This document shows positions 35,701-45,557 of a stretch of DNA of 64,000 bases, piece after piece. Below the pieces are notes generated by a model. The model saw only the letters and a program-made list of their open reading frames with translations. It made no database searches and was not told the origin of the DNA. The translations under genes were made by a program, and so were the position numbers. Positions within the stretch are counted from its first letter, which is position 1, and every line of letters starts with the position of its first letter. The stretch is taken from NCBI GenBank assembly GCA_938743325.2, contig OW568900.1:1-64000 (forward strand), in the 5' to 3' direction. Source of the stretch: Pycnococcus provasolii. Lineage: Eukaryota > Chlorophyta > Pseudoscourfieldiophyceae > Pseudoscourfieldiales > Pycnococcaceae.

Positions 35701-38700
35701 GATGTGCCTTGCACCTTGCCGCGGCGGAAGGGCAGCTCCTCGCGGTAAATTTCCTCATTAGCAACGGTGCTCAGGTCAACGTCAAAGATCGGTGGGGAGG
35801 TACGCCCCTTGAAGATGCTCTGCGCGGAGACTATCTCAGCGTTGCCGTACTTCTCCAGAAGGAAGGTGCCGAGCTCGGATCGGGAGATCCGGCAATTCTT
35901 GAGAAATTGTCCACCGCTCCTACAGTCAAGATGGTGAAGCAGGAAGTCGTCATTCTCTTTAAGCGCATGCGAAAATTTGGTGGCGACTACGTCTCTGCCG
36001 ACGTCGAGAGCAGCAGCAGGATTGCGATTGACTGCACGATGATGATTATTCCTCTCGTTCCCGAAATGCGAGTGGAGATTTTTCAGGTGGAGGAGCAAAT
36101 AGCGACCGTCGAGGAGAAGTTTGGGAAGTTCAAATCGCACCTCGAGAAGTGGACGAAGCACCTAAACGGATCATCGTCAGCAAATCGGCGATCAGGCTCG
36201 GAAAGACGTTCGAAAAAGTCGCGCCGAAGCGCAAGTAGGGGCGGCGGTGATGCAGCCGCGCACGTGCAGGTTGATCTCGACTTTGATGCAAAGCACTGGA
36301 ATCACTTGATCTTACAGCTCGCCAAATACGAAAGCCAGCTGCGGCTTTTCCTTCTGCAAGTTGAGGACAATCCAGTTGATATTTCTCCGCAGGATTGGCT
36401 CCACAAGGCACTGAATACGCTTCAGCTTCACGCGCCTAGGGAAAAAACTCGGCAGATGCGCATTCTGACGAATTCGATCGGCGAGCTTCTCGTTGATCGA
36501 GAATTTAGAAATACAGTGAGCGTGTACATGAGAACGCATGGCGCGAACAAGAACATCAACCCGGCTCTTAAGCAACAGCAAGCCGTGCCCACCGGTGATA
36601 GCAAGCAGTCCAAGTTCACGCATCCGGTCGAGATGGTCTACCAAATTTCCGGTGCGCTGGATTACGTTTTTAATGCAATCAAAAATGAAGGAAAGTCATC
36701 GGCAACATTCACGCCATTGAAAGATGCCAAAGCCGAAGCAGACACCGTGCCCAACGAATTCATCACGGCTGAGCACTACGAGAGTGTCGCGGCTGTTGTT
36801 GAGCGTATGCCCGGACTCAAGAGGGTGAACTACTGGCTCAATGCAGAACTGCAGAATGGACCAATGCAAAAGGCTAGATTTTTCCACTTGATCATTTCGC
36901 ATTGGGTGCACGAGAATAATGACGAGGAGCAGGCGGAAAGCGACGAGGAAAGCGCCGGCGACACGCGCTCGCATTTCACCAACACTGGCGGTTTGAATTT
37001 CTCAGAGCTTTTCTACGAACGCGAGTCTGTGGATTTGGACAGAGAAGACGTGATGGACGATGACCTCATGGAACTTGCTTATGAGCTCGACGAGGCTGCT
37101 ACCATTCCCTCTCAACATTCTCTTGAAATAGCCGCGTCTGTGCCACACATCCCCAATGGAAATGCCGGCGACGAGCACAAGTCGAAGAACTCAGATAGAA
37201 GCAGCTCTTCAGAAAGAAAAATTGCGCTAATTCGCCAGTCGCGGAGCTTTCTCTTCCGAACATCGTGCATTCCCCCGTGGATGGTATCACTCATGATGGA
37301 CGTCAAAACAAGGCTGACCGTTTTTTGGGCGCGCATGCGCTATGGCATGCAATTGTCCGAAGAACGGCTGGACGAAATTGTAGCCGCGTTCAATGAAATT
37401 GACATTGATCATACCGGCTTCATCGAAGCATGGGAAGTGCGCGAGCTAGTCAAGAGGATGTATCACAGTACCGAGCTCAAGGTGGAACAAGAGAAAATGG
37501 TGTTTGATTTGATTGACGCCTTGGATGGCAACGGTGACGGCTTGGTGTCCATTTCTGAGTTTGTGAGCACGATGGTTCATTCCAAGGGTGGAACCGAAAT
37601 AGCAGGCTTGTTAGATGCGGATAATATCCTGCGCTTTGCCTCCAAGTCATCGCGTTTGAGTCTCCCTCAAGACGCTCCTTGGTACATTGTCGACCCGCAG
37701 TCGAAAAACATGAAGCGGTGGGAAGCCTTCATTCGACTTTGCTGCTACTTCTTTTTCATCGACGTGCCGCTGCGCATAGCCTTTCAGACACAACAGGAGC
37801 TTGGCATATTCTACACTATCGTTAGTCAAACTCTTGACGCCATGCTTCTCGTTGACATGGTACTGAAGTGCTTTACCGCGTATATCAACAAGAATTCAGT
37901 CGTCGTCGTCAAGGTGGAGAAAATTGTTGGCCACTACCTGGCAAACGGCTTCGTCATCGACTTAATCGCCGCATTTCCGCTCGATCTGCTCGTGTACGCG
38001 GCAAGCTCTAAGAATCCGCAGTACGATTTTATGGCTTGGCTTCGTATCTTCAAGTTGTTGAGACTCCACCGCCTCATCCGCTATCACAAGCAGCGAGAGA
38101 AGAACATGAATGCGGATAGTTTCTTGGGTATCGTGTCGGGCTTGCTGCCGCTGTTCCTCGGATTTTCGCACATTCTCGCATGCGTGCTGTACTACATCGC
38201 TCGACTACAAAAGGATAGCTCCACCTGGCTGAAGCACTACGAAGGCTTAGGCTATGAGAGCGTTCTTAACGACGGCGGGATCCTCTCGCGTTACGTGGTT
38301 TCGTACTACTGGGTAAGCGCATCCGTGTCAACAAACGGTCTCGTTGGTGAGATGGAGCCAAGCAACTGGTATGAGATCAGTTTCACGATCCTCGTCATGC
38401 TTGTCAATGTCACATTATATGCTTACGTGCTCGGTGAAGTGTCGAACGCCGTCATCAAGCAAGATGAAGAGCTAGTTCGAACAAGGCAAAATATGAGCTC
38501 GATCGTATCCTTCATCAAGGCAAAAAATCTGCCTCCCAATCTTGCGAACGAGATCCACCAGCTCAGCGACGGTGCGGATGGCGGTGGTGGCGCCACAGGC
38601 ACAGGCGGGTCATCATCGCTCGATTCAAATGCCATGTCCACCGGTCAAACTATTTTCTCTCAGCTGAGCCATTCTCTGCAGGTACAGGTGGCTCGTCACG

Positions 38701-40898
38701 TCAGCCGTCCTCTTCTACGAAACGTAGCGCTATTTCAAGGCTGCTCAGAGGTTTTCCTCGATGCACTTTCGGTCGTGCTGAAGGAAACGCGGTTTCCCCC
38801 GGACACAGTTCTGTACTACGTCAACGAGGTTCCACGCGAGCTTCACATTGTCTCGAGCGGCAGCATTGAAATATTCGCTGAAGTCGAGAACGCACAAGGC
38901 GAAATGAGCGAGATTGTCACCGATATCAAGAGCAAGAGTGAGATGGTTGGCGAATTTGCCTTCCTGTTTGCCATGCGCCATCAGACGAGCGCACGCTCAG
39001 CACGTTCGATGAATACGACAACGTACGCCATCACCCGTAGTGACTCGTCCGCCCTCTTCAAGCTCTATCAGGATGAAGAAGATCAGTTGACGAAGAACGT
39101 GCTGCTTTCGATGACGCAGAACGGAAATACGCCACGCTCTGCAACTACTGCCACGACGGCATCGAGTTTCATGAGCAAGTCAAGTACCGGAAGCCTAAAT
39201 AGCAGCAAAACGGGCAGCCAGACTTCGGCCACCAGTGCCATCGATGACTCCAATGAGGTGAAAAAGGTTCTGAACGAAGCGAAGGACAAGAAAAAGAACA
39301 AAAAGGTTGTTCAGTTTGTCACTGCAGCTGCGGGTGGACACCTTGACGAGGTGAAGCGGTTGCTTGACTCGAAAGACGTTGAGGTGGATGACGGAGACTA
39401 CGACAAGCGCACAGCAATTCACCTTGCTGCGTCGAATGGCCACCTGCATATCGTCAGGGCGCTACTAGATCTCGGCGCGAATTGGAACGTGCAGGACAGA
39501 TACGGAGGTACACCACTCGACGATGCAATCCGTCATGAGCACGACCACGTCGTTACGTTCCTGCAGCAACGAGGGGCTGTGATGGATTTGGAGGATGCGG
39601 GCAACAAACTTTGCGACTGTGCAGCCAGGGGCGACCTAGCGGCGCTGAAGCGCTTCGTCGAGAGTGGTGTCGATCCAAATGCAGCGGATTATGATAAGCG
39701 TACCGCCTTACACCTCGCGGCCAGCAATAATCGTGCGGATGTGGTGCAATACCTCGTTTCCCTGAAGAAAATCAATGTTAATCCTGAGGACAGGTGGGAG
39801 GGCACTCCCTTGATGGACAGCATACGGCACAAGCACTCGGAAATTCAGCAGATTCTTCGCAAGGCTGGCGCGCACGTCGGCAGTGCGGACATTGCGACAC
39901 AGCTTTGCGATGTTGCCGCGAAGAATAATCTCGACATGCTTCGAACGTACGGCGAGAACGGCATCAATCTCAACAGCGGCGACTATGACATGCGCACAGC
40001 CTTGCATTTGGCTGCAAGCAATGACATGCTGGAATCGGCAAGCTGGCTCTTGCAGCATCACACGGTGGATTCCAGCCCGGTGGATCGCCTTGGTGGAACG
40101 CCACTCGACGATGCGCATCGTCATAACAACAGCGTCATGGTTGCGCTGCTTGAACGCCATCGAGCTTTGCGAGGCAGTGACGAAGAGATCAAGGAGAAGC
40201 ATCGAGCACAAAATGCGCGTCTCAAAGTGCAGCTTGTTGAGCGGAACAAGGGCAAACTCGCTGAAATTGTTGCGAATAAGCCGGAGAGATTGATGCTGAA
40301 TAAAATCTCCAAGTTGAGCAGCGTCATCGCGGAAGGCTTGGGAAAACTCGATGGAGACTTCCTGCGACTCCAGCGTGGCTTGAAAAAGGTCATCGACGCA
40401 AACATTGTGTACTACGACGCATTGGATACCGATGGCGCGTGGATGCCAACGGATTCCCACGGCGATGCCGTTGTTGAGGCGGAGATGAATCGAAATTCAG
40501 CCGTTAACTACGTGCGCGAGACGATCGCGTACATGCGCGAGACTTTTCAGGCAACTGACAAGGCATTCATAGAATTGCTCAGTCTCGTTCGACCTGTGCG
40601 CCGCCTGGCGCAATTGATTTCACCACCGTTCCTTGGAGATCTTGAAAAAGCTCACGCCGCAATCGCCGCATTCCATTCCGCACTCGAGATCTTTGTGCGC
40701 ACGGGCGAAAAGTCGGCATTCCACAGCGAGGTGATGGAAAAGGCAATGCGACATGAGAGTCGCGTCGCGGCGCGTCGAAAGCAGAAGCAAAGCTCTTTGT
40801 CCACACCATCCAAACCCGACCACAACAGAAAGAGCGGCGGTGGCATGGTACGCCTTGCGAGCGAACTTAGCTTCCTAAGTACTACCGAATCACTATAA
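32706..40898 (+). CDS. Twin cyclic-nucleotide-gated-type channel with two ankyrin blocks and a central EF-hand pair
   Basis: 2730 residues in one exon. Two homologous halves, each six-helix channel, cyclic-nucleotide-binding domain (CNBD), then ankyrin repeats. Half 1: membrane segments ~205-545, pore FNGLTNLGYENV, CNBD ~620-740 (VGDLSFLM), ankyrins ~770-1060. Middle: helical linker, then two EF-hands (DIDHTGFIEAWE and DALDGNGDGLVSISE, ~1560-1630). Half 2: membrane segments ~1675-1950 with the S4-like RIFKLLRLHRLIRYHKQ, pore SVSTNGLVGEM, CNBD ~2010-2130 (GEFAFLFAMR), ankyrins ~2195-2480, and a helical tail. In KCNH/CNG channels the filter is close to T-x-G-Y/F-G; the first pore has GYE and the second lacks GYG entirely. 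The disordered N-terminus carries RRVRF, a possible PP1-docking site. It probably forms a plasma or ciliary membrane cation channel regulated by nucleotide and calcium. Two copies per chain suggest dimers making a four-domain pore. Confidence 0.93.
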   Translation: MPPPPPPAASHSINSEGGGVLLAYAEHGPSPSPSPSPLPDNFVDDSSLEQSSRRRQQRQRGEEGEGTRNSKSSLPSVSHAGRKYAPETTTTSSKQSSSAHANANANASKEKKKSKSSSSSSSSSSSKKKPQRRSSFNSKGNANRVSDSSGSLGVKSILKKTANDPKQAKKLRRVRFNLAGEEKRRGERYLELRVFEKLEFVEKTYGGDWSAVVVFMCILETFLLPERLALDYDAATTRGLEFILTVIVDCVFGVNILLTLVHLTWRRAERLHIDSMSIRQQNKLLSSKLLSADDAAAAAAAATTTAHSSSRTKSRQVLKKQREVTIAVARESSSKQTLSDNSVDAIHRYLTGRFLLDVGAILLMWIDAYYPTYWWVRLAANAPRAIRIHGLVTFFREQEMNLRVDVRKLAVIKFILLIIGCAHWVGCIFFYLSRLSKFSATRTLMTWVAQWEIQGGVAGYDAELSPKWESYLLILYKGFNGLTNLGYENVVPQRYDEMIFSVLTIYVHVILDSYILGTLFHYVVKKDRAAEEFRKKLTEVHKWSRSQNLPEELESSLVSHYEFQFSKKREDDSKVMKMLPLPIKLKVASHNYGRFVQRNKYLFKRCTTQFIEQFQLRLVEEYLMPGETLAHEKDMARELVFLASGSLEFHRDGQFVRVLRAESEMPNAVGDLSFLMSVPHPYTVTARTTSDCTIVLMRKSAFEDVIMNYPEHMDIMLSNVLEAQVGLSKSGADLESPVMINRGFGGDEDDEEHSYLRSYIQQALQRRNNEALSAMTFAASEGDVETVQSLIHQGLPIDAYDYDNRTTLHLACAEGKDKVVELLVNEGADVSVKDRWGQTPMQDAINNKFEQIVDILAKNGASVAYADPSGPLCTAAAESDLDGLGTLLDNGVNPDAADYDDRCALHLASSNGNLQVVEYLLRRGANVNARDRWTGSPLLDAITHGHEICAKLLYANGGKMNMDEAANRLCSAASEGDLEVLRLLVENGVPVDEGDYDQRCALHLAAAEGQLLAVNFLISNGAQVNVKDRWGGTPLEDALRGDYLSVAVLLQKEGAELGSGDPAILEKLSTAPTVKMVKQEVVILFKRMRKFGGDYVSADVESSSRIAIDCTMMIIPLVPEMRVEIFQVEEQIATVEEKFGKFKSHLEKWTKHLNGSSSANRRSGSERRSKKSRRSASRGGGDAAAHVQVDLDFDAKHWNHLILQLAKYESQLRLFLLQVEDNPVDISPQDWLHKALNTLQLHAPREKTRQMRILTNSIGELLVDREFRNTVSVYMRTHGANKNINPALKQQQAVPTGDSKQSKFTHPVEMVYQISGALDYVFNAIKNEGKSSATFTPLKDAKAEADTVPNEFITAEHYESVAAVVERMPGLKRVNYWLNAELQNGPMQKARFFHLIISHWVHENNDEEQAESDEESAGDTRSHFTNTGGLNFSELFYERESVDLDREDVMDDDLMELAYELDEAATIPSQHSLEIAASVPHIPNGNAGDEHKSKNSDRSSSSERKIALIRQSRSFLFRTSCIPPWMVSLMMDVKTRLTVFWARMRYGMQLSEERLDEIVAAFNEIDIDHTGFIEAWEVRELVKRMYHSTELKVEQEKMVFDLIDALDGNGDGLVSISEFVSTMVHSKGGTEIAGLLDADNILRFASKSSRLSLPQDAPWYIVDPQSKNMKRWEAFIRLCCYFFFIDVPLRIAFQTQQELGIFYTIVSQTLDAMLLVDMVLKCFTAYINKNSVVVVKVEKIVGHYLANGFVIDLIAAFPLDLLVYAASSKNPQYDFMAWLRIFKLLRLHRLIRYHKQREKNMNADSFLGIVSGLLPLFLGFSHILACVLYYIARLQKDSSTWLKHYEGLGYESVLNDGGILSRYVVSYYWVSASVSTNGLVGEMEPSNWYEISFTILVMLVNVTLYAYVLGEVSNAVIKQDEELVRTRQNMSSIVSFIKAKNLPPNLANEIHQLSDGADGGGGATGTGGSSSLDSNAMSTGQTIFSQLSHSLQVQVARHVSRPLLRNVALFQGCSEVFLDALSVVLKETRFPPDTVLYYVNEVPRELHIVSSGSIEIFAEVENAQGEMSEIVTDIKSKSEMVGEFAFLFAMRHQTSARSARSMNTTTYAITRSDSSALFKLYQDEEDQLTKNVLLSMTQNGNTPRSATTATTASSFMSKSSTGSLNSSKTGSQTSATSAIDDSNEVKKVLNEAKDKKKNKKVVQFVTAAAGGHLDEVKRLLDSKDVEVDDGDYDKRTAIHLAASNGHLHIVRALLDLGANWNVQDRYGGTPLDDAIRHEHDHVVTFLQQRGAVMDLEDAGNKLCDCAARGDLAALKRFVESGVDPNAADYDKRTALHLAASNNRADVVQYLVSLKKINVNPEDRWEGTPLMDSIRHKHSEIQQILRKAGAHVGSADIATQLCDVAAKNNLDMLRTYGENGINLNSGDYDMRTALHLAASNDMLESASWLLQHHTVDSSPVDRLGGTPLDDAHRHNNSVMVALLERHRALRGSDEEIKEKHRAQNARLKVQLVERNKGKLAEIVANKPERLMLNKISKLSSVIAEGLGKLDGDFLRLQRGLKKVIDANIVYYDALDTDGAWMPTDSHGDAVVEAEMNRNSAVNYVRETIAYMRETFQATDKAFIELLSLVRPVRRLAQLISPPFLGDLEKAHAAIAAFHSALEIFVRTGEKSAFHSEVMEKAMRHESRVAARRKQKQSSLSTPSKPDHNRKSGGGMVRLASELSFLSTTESL

Positions 40899-41153
40899 AA
40901 CCTATAAAACGCTTAAACCTGGTATGTAACAACTGTAAATTTCGTCTTATTATTATTAGCACTTGAAATGGAAGACCATGCGACTACGATAGCGCACATC
41001 GTGGCTGGGAAGATTTTCGGCACAAAAGACTAATTTCTGCATCAAAGAATCTTTCGTTTACAACTAAGATTCGTAAGGCGCGCCTGGGCGACTCCAATCG
41101 AGTCGCGCAACAAAGCGCGACGGCGCTGCCGGAAGCGGCGCTCTTGGCTTCCC

Positions 41154-44100
41154 TCATGCGCCAGCGGCGCCAGCGCCCGCAGCCGTCGGCTCCACGCCGT
41201 CGAGGTTGAATGTGTAGCATCGGCTCGTGCGGCGCTCGTTGTCACGCGTCACGCCCACGAGGCTGTTTGCGTTCTCGTAGAAGGCATCCTTCAGGCTGAT
41301 GACGATGCTCTGGAAGGCTGACGCATCCTTCGCCGATGATTGCGAGCGTATGTACTTCGCCACGCGCGTCACATTCTCGCCGTCAAGCGCAGCGTCCACC
41401 TCGTCGAGCACGAAGAAGGGGCTCGGCTGGTACGCGTGGATTGCAAACAGAAGCGCGAGAGCCGCGACCGTTCGCTCTCCGCCGGAGAGCTGATCCATGT
41501 CCCGGAATCGCTTCGTCGGGGGCATCGCCGTGTACTTGCAGCCACCCTTGTGAGGCTCGTCGCTGCCTGTGCCGTCATCCTCGAGCGTCAGATACGCGGT
41601 GCCGCCAAGCGGGTGCGCAGCCGACTTGGTCAGCGCCTTGTAGATTGCGTCAATCTTGCCGGACACCGCGTTGAAAGCATCCAGGATGCGGTTGCTCCGC
41701 TCCTCGCGCACGCCGCTAAATTCCTCCTGGAGTGCCTTCAATTTTTTCTTCGTCTCGTCAGCCTCGGTAGCCATTGCGCTCTCCTGCTTCTTCAGCGACT
41801 CGTACTGCTCGTGAGCCTTCAGGTTAGGTGCAAGGCGTCCGAGTGCCGACACGCGGTCCGAAACATCCTTCTGCATCTCCTCGAGGCGCGCCGAGAATGC
41901 CTGCTCAGCCTCGGAAGACGTCGCCTTCGACACCTCGGCGCGGCGAGACGCGCACAGCTCCGCGACGTCCCCTGAAAGACCTGTGTACTCGAAGTGCTCG
42001 AGCTCCGTCAGCGCGTTGTTCGCAGCCTCTCCTTCGAATGTGCCTTCCGCCGCAGCCTGCTCGTCGCCATCCGCCATCTCCGCATCACCGGCAGCGGCAG
42101 CTGCACCGCGTCGCGCGCGCTTCGCAGCGCGCTTCGTGCCAGCGCCTCCCGACGCGCCCGCGCCACCCCCCTCCGACTCAGCCGCCGGAAGCTCGACGCT
42201 TTCCATCTCGCAGTTCTCGAGCACGTCGCGCACCTTCATTGCAATCTCCTCGCCTCGCGTCTGCATGTTCGTGATGCTGCGGTTGATACCTGCCAGCTTC
42301 GCCTGCTCCGCCGCTAGCTGCTTCTTCGTCTCAGCAATTTCAGCATCGAGCGCCGCCGTCTCCTTGCCGAGAGCCAGAAGCTTCTCCGACAGCTCGTTCT
42401 GCTCCGCCTCGTGCTTCTGCTCCGTCTTCTCCACCTTCTCCACCTTCTCCCTGAGCTTGTCCGCCTCCTTCTGGTCCGCCTGAAGCTTGGCGCGCTGATC
42501 CTCCATCTTCTTCGCCAAGCCGCGCTTGCGCTCGTACTCAATCTGAGTCTGCAGCGCCGCCACCTGTTTCGTGAGCTTGGAGCGTTGTGCCGCCACCTGC
42601 TGCACCTGCGAGAAGTGCTTCTCCTCGAACTCCGCGATGTTCGCGACACCCACGCGGCGCGAAAAGTCGCCAAACACGTCGTCGAGCTCGGCACGCAGCT
42701 TAGTTTCCTTGCCGGACACCTCGCTTGCCACCTTGGCATACTCCGCGGCATGCTTCTCCGTCTGTGCCGCCGTGCGCTTTTTCTCCTCCTCGAGCGTCGC
42801 CGCCTCGCGCTCGAGTGTCTCAAGCGTCTTGGTAGCCTCCGCGAGATCCTTCTCGGCGTACCCGAGCTGCTGCTGAATGCTCGCGGCACGCCGTGCAAGG
42901 TCGTCCTGGGCAGCCTTCTGCTGCTCGGCGGTGGGCAAGCTGCGTAGCTCGCGCTCCGCCTCCGTGCGCTCCTTGCGCACCGCCTCGAACTGCGCTTCGG
43001 ACCACCGTCCTGCGCGATTCGCGAGCGAGTGCATCGTTCCGCCAGTCATCACGCCGCTCTTGTCAATCTTCGTTCCCTCGAGGTCCACCGCCTTGATGCG
43101 AGGGCCCGGCGGCGGTGCCGACGCTGCGGCGGCGCTGCCGGCGGAAGCAGCGGACGCGCCGCCGCCGAAGCACAGGCGCCTCGCCTCGTCGAGAGTGTCG
43201 CAGACGACGGTGTTGCCGACGGCGTAGCGTGCAGCTCGCTCGAACTTAGCCTTCAGGTCGACGGCGCTCGGGTGCGCAGCCACCGCCGCGGCGTTCGGCG
43301 TGACGACGTCCATCATCAGGCGCGCGGTTCCGCCAAGCGAACGCAGGCGCGCGTCGATCTGCTTCGCCTGGATCGTCGTCACGGGCAGGAACGTCATGGG
43401 CGCCATCTTCTGCTCTCGAAGGTGCGTGATGCAACTCTTCGCCGTCGCCTCATCTTCGACGAGGATGGCGTCCATGTTGCGTCCCATCACCACCGTCACG
43501 GGCATGTGGTACTTTTTCTGCGTCACCGAGATGCAGTCCGTCATGCGCCCGTAGATGGTTGTCGGGTGAAGCCGCCTGAGGCTGTCTAGCGCACGGCGCT
43601 GCTGCTGCTCCGCCTCGCTCAGTTTCATGTCCGCGCGCGCGTCGCGGTACCTCTCCTCGAGCTCCTCGCACTTGCTCTCGAGCGTCTTGCGCCGTTTCGA
43701 CTCCTTCTCCGCGCGCTGCGCGAGCTCCTGCTTCTCCGCGCGCATTCTGTCCATCGATGCGCGAAATTCCGCCTTCTGCGACGCCAGTGCCTCCGACGCC
43801 TTCGCCTGCTTCTCCTTGCGCTGCCTGAGATGTGTCGCCTGCTCGTCGAGGTCCACCGCCTGCTGCTCGACGCGAGCCTTCTCGGCATCCGCCGCCTGGA
43901 GCGAGCGCTTCAGCGTGTCGATCTCCTGCTTGAGGCGGAACGTGCGGCTGCCCGCCACCTGCTTCAGCCGTTGGTACTCCGCGACGTGCTGCTCCTGCAG
44001 CTTCAGCGCGTCCCTGTCACCCGACGACGCGCTCGCGTCCAGCTCCTTGAGCGCCTCCTGAATCTTGCCGAGGTCCGTCTCCAATTTTGCGACGTCCTCC

Positions 44101-45080
44101 TTGTGAGCCGCCAGCTCCTCCTCGCGCTTTTTGAGCGCTTCTGCATTCTTCTTTGTCGACTTGTCGAGACGCGCCATCTGCTCCTTCGCCTGCAGCTTGG
44201 CTGGCCGCAGCTTCGCCACCTCCGCCGCCACCGCCTTCAGGCGCTTCTCCGCCGATGCCGTCGACGTCTGCACCTTCTTGCGCTTCGCCGTCTGGTCGTC
44301 GCGCCCCTTTTGGAGCGGCGCGATCGTGCTCGCGTGCACATCCGCGCACGATGCCTGCGCCACCCCAAGCGCCTGCCGCACGCCCGCCAGCTCGCTCTTG
44401 TGGTAGAGCAGCTGCACGAGCGCGAGCTCCGCGCGCTGCTCGGCGAGCTCCTCCTTCAAGCTGTTGAACTTGTCAGCCTCCTCAGCCTGCTCCTTCTTCT
44501 GTTTTTTTTCGAGCATGACGCCCTTGCGCTTCCCAAAGGCGTACTGCGTCACCGCCTCGAGGCTGGTGCACTCCGCCTCCAGTTCGTCGTAGCGTGGCAC
44601 GAGCGCGTCTGCGCCCGAGATGTGCTCGAACAGCTGCACGAGCTCGTGCGGCCCGCGTGACGCCACCTGCTCGACGTCACCCTGGAACACGAGAAAGTTT
44701 CTCGTCTTGGTGAGCACGCCGAAGCTCGCGAGCCTGTCCAGGTACGCCGCGGACGTGACCGTCTTCCCGTCGATGCTGTACGTCGCCTGCGCATTCTTAA
44801 TGTCACGTCTGAACACGATTTCGTTCCCGTTCGGCTGCACGAATGCGAGCGAGACGTACGCGTTCTTTTCCCCGGTGGTGACCAGTTCACTCACCTGTCC
44901 ACTTCGCAGGTGGCTGCTTCTCACGCCGACGACGAACGAGATGGCGTCCATGAGGTTGGACTTGCCCGATCCGTTCGGCCCGATGACTGACGTGAAGTGT
45001 TCGTCGAAGGGACCGACGACATGCGTACTTTTGTACGACTTGAAGTTGTGTATCGTGAGACGGTCGATGCGACCCGCCAT
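41154..45080 (-). CDS. SMC1: Cohesin subunit SMC1
   Basis: 1308 residues, close to the usual ~1230. The N-terminal head has Walker A GPNGSGKSNLMDAISFVVG and the SMC1-typical TRNFLVFQGDVE. Long coiled coils flank a hinge (~520-690) containing HPTTIYGRMTDCISVTQKKY and a Gly-rich half. The C-terminal head has the signature LSGGERTVAALALLF and Walker B PFFVLDEVDAALD, followed by FQSIVISLKDAFYENA. The inserted basic-acidic loop near residue 1000 (KRAAKRARR) may hold a nuclear signal. SMC1 pairs with SMC3 to form the cohesin ring that holds sister chromatids together. The start is the MAGRIDRLTIHNFKSYK codon; an open extension upstream to 45179 is low complexity and unlike the family. It converges with the channel gene 255 bp away. 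It is intact, unlike the SMC4 fragments near 20-23 kb, which belong to a different SMC subfamily. Confidence 0.97.
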   Translation of the reverse strand: MAGRIDRLTIHNFKSYKSTHVVGPFDEHFTSVIGPNGSGKSNLMDAISFVVGVRSSHLRSGQVSELVTTGEKNAYVSLAFVQPNGNEIVFRRDIKNAQATYSIDGKTVTSAAYLDRLASFGVLTKTRNFLVFQGDVEQVASRGPHELVQLFEHISGADALVPRYDELEAECTSLEAVTQYAFGKRKGVMLEKKQKKEQAEEADKFNSLKEELAEQRAELALVQLLYHKSELAGVRQALGVAQASCADVHASTIAPLQKGRDDQTAKRKKVQTSTASAEKRLKAVAAEVAKLRPAKLQAKEQMARLDKSTKKNAEALKKREEELAAHKEDVAKLETDLGKIQEALKELDASASSGDRDALKLQEQHVAEYQRLKQVAGSRTFRLKQEIDTLKRSLQAADAEKARVEQQAVDLDEQATHLRQRKEKQAKASEALASQKAEFRASMDRMRAEKQELAQRAEKESKRRKTLESKCEELEERYRDARADMKLSEAEQQQRRALDSLRRLHPTTIYGRMTDCISVTQKKYHMPVTVVMGRNMDAILVEDEATAKSCITHLREQKMAPMTFLPVTTIQAKQIDARLRSLGGTARLMMDVVTPNAAAVAAHPSAVDLKAKFERAARYAVGNTVVCDTLDEARRLCFGGGASAASAGSAAAASAPPPGPRIKAVDLEGTKIDKSGVMTGGTMHSLANRAGRWSEAQFEAVRKERTEAERELRSLPTAEQQKAAQDDLARRAASIQQQLGYAEKDLAEATKTLETLEREAATLEEEKKRTAAQTEKHAAEYAKVASEVSGKETKLRAELDDVFGDFSRRVGVANIAEFEEKHFSQVQQVAAQRSKLTKQVAALQTQIEYERKRGLAKKMEDQRAKLQADQKEADKLREKVEKVEKTEQKHEAEQNELSEKLLALGKETAALDAEIAETKKQLAAEQAKLAGINRSITNMQTRGEEIAMKVRDVLENCEMESVELPAAESEGGGAGASGGAGTKRAAKRARRGAAAAAGDAEMADGDEQAAAEGTFEGEAANNALTELEHFEYTGLSGDVAELCASRRAEVSKATSSEAEQAFSARLEEMQKDVSDRVSALGRLAPNLKAHEQYESLKKQESAMATEADETKKKLKALQEEFSGVREERSNRILDAFNAVSGKIDAIYKALTKSAAHPLGGTAYLTLEDDGTGSDEPHKGGCKYTAMPPTKRFRDMDQLSGGERTVAALALLFAIHAYQPSPFFVLDEVDAALDGENVTRVAKYIRSQSSAKDASAFQSIVISLKDAFYENANSLVGVTRDNERRTSRCYTFNLDGVEPTAAGAGAAGA

Positions 45081-45557
45081 TGTGCCCGGGAATGGAATAA
45101 AATATTCGCCCGGGGAATGAGGGGGGGGGGCAAAGCAGGCTTTTTTCAGAAGTTCGTTCTCAAGGGGCGGGAAGAACAAAAGTGTACCCTAATAAGTGGG
45201 GCATCATCAATCAGGTTCCCGGCTTCTTTGAATCTTTCAAGGGCAAGGGCAAAAGGGCATTGGGGGGGGGGATTTCGCGCCCTCTGGTTTGGGAGGGGAG
45301 GGGAAGGTCCAAGGGGTGGTCAGAGGCTTTTGCTTTGGGGGATCCGTCTTAGCGTGCTTGGTTGGTGGTGGTGGTGGGTTCTCTCTGGATGTGTTTGGGG
45401 TTTTTGGGTTTACCGGTTTGGTTTTGGTTGGTTTGGGGGGTTTCTCGTTTTCGGGGTTGGGTCTGGTTCCAAGGTTTGGTGCTTGATGTTGTGGTTGGGA
45501 TGATTCATGTTCGTCATTTGGTATCTGTTACAGGCACTTGGCTATCCTCGTCACGCC
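45081..45557. other. Spacer with strongly G/T-rich plus strand
   Basis: Between the SMC1 start and the stop of the DCC-family gene. From ~45245 to ~45500 the plus strand is almost free of A and C runs and made of GGTT/GGGTTT words, with a run of ten G at ~45261. It probably contains the SMC1 promoter. No gene is supported. Confidence 0.7.
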
